Positions 6,040 to 6,255 of a stretch of 6,255 nucleotides of DNA are shown piece by piece (positions within the stretch are counted from its first letter, which is position 1; each line of letters opens with the position of its first letter). The notes beneath the pieces were generated by a model that worked only from the letters and a program-made list of their open reading frames with translations, made no database searches and had not been told where the DNA came from. The stretch spans positions 1 to 6,255 of the forward strand of contig DKGN01000086.1 of the NCBI GenBank assembly GCA_002453275.1, read 5' to 3'. Made by a program: the position numbers and the translations under genes. Source of the DNA: Caryophanales bacterium UBA6769. GTDB taxonomy: Bacteria; Bacillota; Bacilli; Bacillales; UBA6769.

Positions 6040-6255
6040 TTAATTTAAAATTTTTACTTTCACAGTTTTGCTTCCCCACGAGTATGCTTTTGAACTAGAT
6101 GGGAAGAATACGTCAATTCTGTTTCCAGTAATTGCCCCACCAGTATCTCCAGCAATAGCATACCCGTACCCGTCAACGTAAACTTTCGTTCCAAGTGGAA
6201 TAACATTCGGATCAACTGCAATGACTTTCGTATTCGCTGAAAATATGCTAAAGCA
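6040..6255 (-). CDS. yabE: YabE/RpfB-like cell-wall protein, C-terminal 3D domain (partial)
   Basis: Only the last 71 codons are in the window; the N-terminal part lies beyond the right edge. The reading VIAVDPNVIPLGTKVYV, then GYAIAGDTGGAITGNRIDVF, is a textbook 3D domain (PF06725). Its three namesake aspartates are at 15, 37 and 48 of the visible part. The domain has a double-psi beta-barrel fold related to lytic transglycosylase MltA. Proteins of this group (Sps/Rpf family) have a signal peptide, DUF348 repeats and a G5 domain before the 3D domain, and act outside the membrane on peptidoglycan. Those upstream parts are inferred from the family, not seen. The assignment to YabE rather than another 3D protein rests on its place next to rnmV. 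The gene ends in its own terminator. Confidence 0.88.
   Translation of the reverse strand, partial: CFSIFSANTKVIAVDPNVIPLGTKVYVDGYGYAIAGDTGGAITGNRIDVFFPSSSKAYSWGSKTVKVKILN

Noticed and set aside
5933..6079. N-terminal extension of RNase M5 by 49 residues
   Set aside because: It would cross the yabE stop and terminator, lacks homology, and leaves the strong SD before 5932 unused.

Overview
The window is a stretch of chromosome from an endospore-forming member of the Bacillaceae (Firmicutes). Three things support this: AT-rich DNA with strong AGGAGG-type ribosome binding sites, several sporulation genes (spoVG, sspF, yabG), and a gene order that, as I recall it, matches the Bacillus subtilis segment yabE-rnmV-ksgA-yabG-veg-sspF-ispE-purR-yabJ-spoVG. 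I cannot name the species. Every gene lies on the minus strand, so transcription runs from the right end to the left end of the window.

Right to left: the C-terminal 3D domain of a YabE/RpfB-type cell-wall protein (partial, cut by the window edge) ends at a good intrinsic terminator. Next come rnmV (ribonuclease M5, 5S rRNA maturation) and ksgA/rsmA (16S rRNA dimethyladenosine transferase), which overlap by 8 bases, giving a small rRNA-maturation operon. The sporulation protease gene yabG follows, then veg with two tandem consensus sigma-A promoters and its own terminator. sspF (a small acid-soluble spore protein) has a sigma-G promoter and a terminator. ispE (isoprenoid precursor synthesis, MEP pathway) comes next. 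purR (PRPP-sensing purine repressor) has a promoter covered by a PurBox-like inverted repeat. ridA/yabJ (Rid-family deaminase) is translated from a site directly after the purR stop. spoVG has its own sigma-H promoter and an upstream AT box. A 22-bp palindrome at the left edge is probably the spoVG terminator.

Housekeeping genes (rRNA maturation, isoprenoid synthesis, purine control) alternate with genes read by different sporulation sigma factors. Each unit is set off by a compact terminator or promoter. Intergenic gaps are all under about 165 bases, and almost all contain a recognisable control signal.

I found no mobile element, CRISPR array, tRNA, rRNA or toxin-antitoxin pair, and no undescribed multi-gene system. 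The observations worth checking are regulatory. The first is a perfect 10-bp inverted repeat that could hide the spoVG ribosome binding site only on read-through mRNA from purR-ridA. The others are the PurR autoregulatory site, several start codons that the ribosome binding sites place downstream of the longest possible start (including a TTG for ispE), the tandem veg promoters, and small dyads at the sspF, ispE and rnmV control regions.
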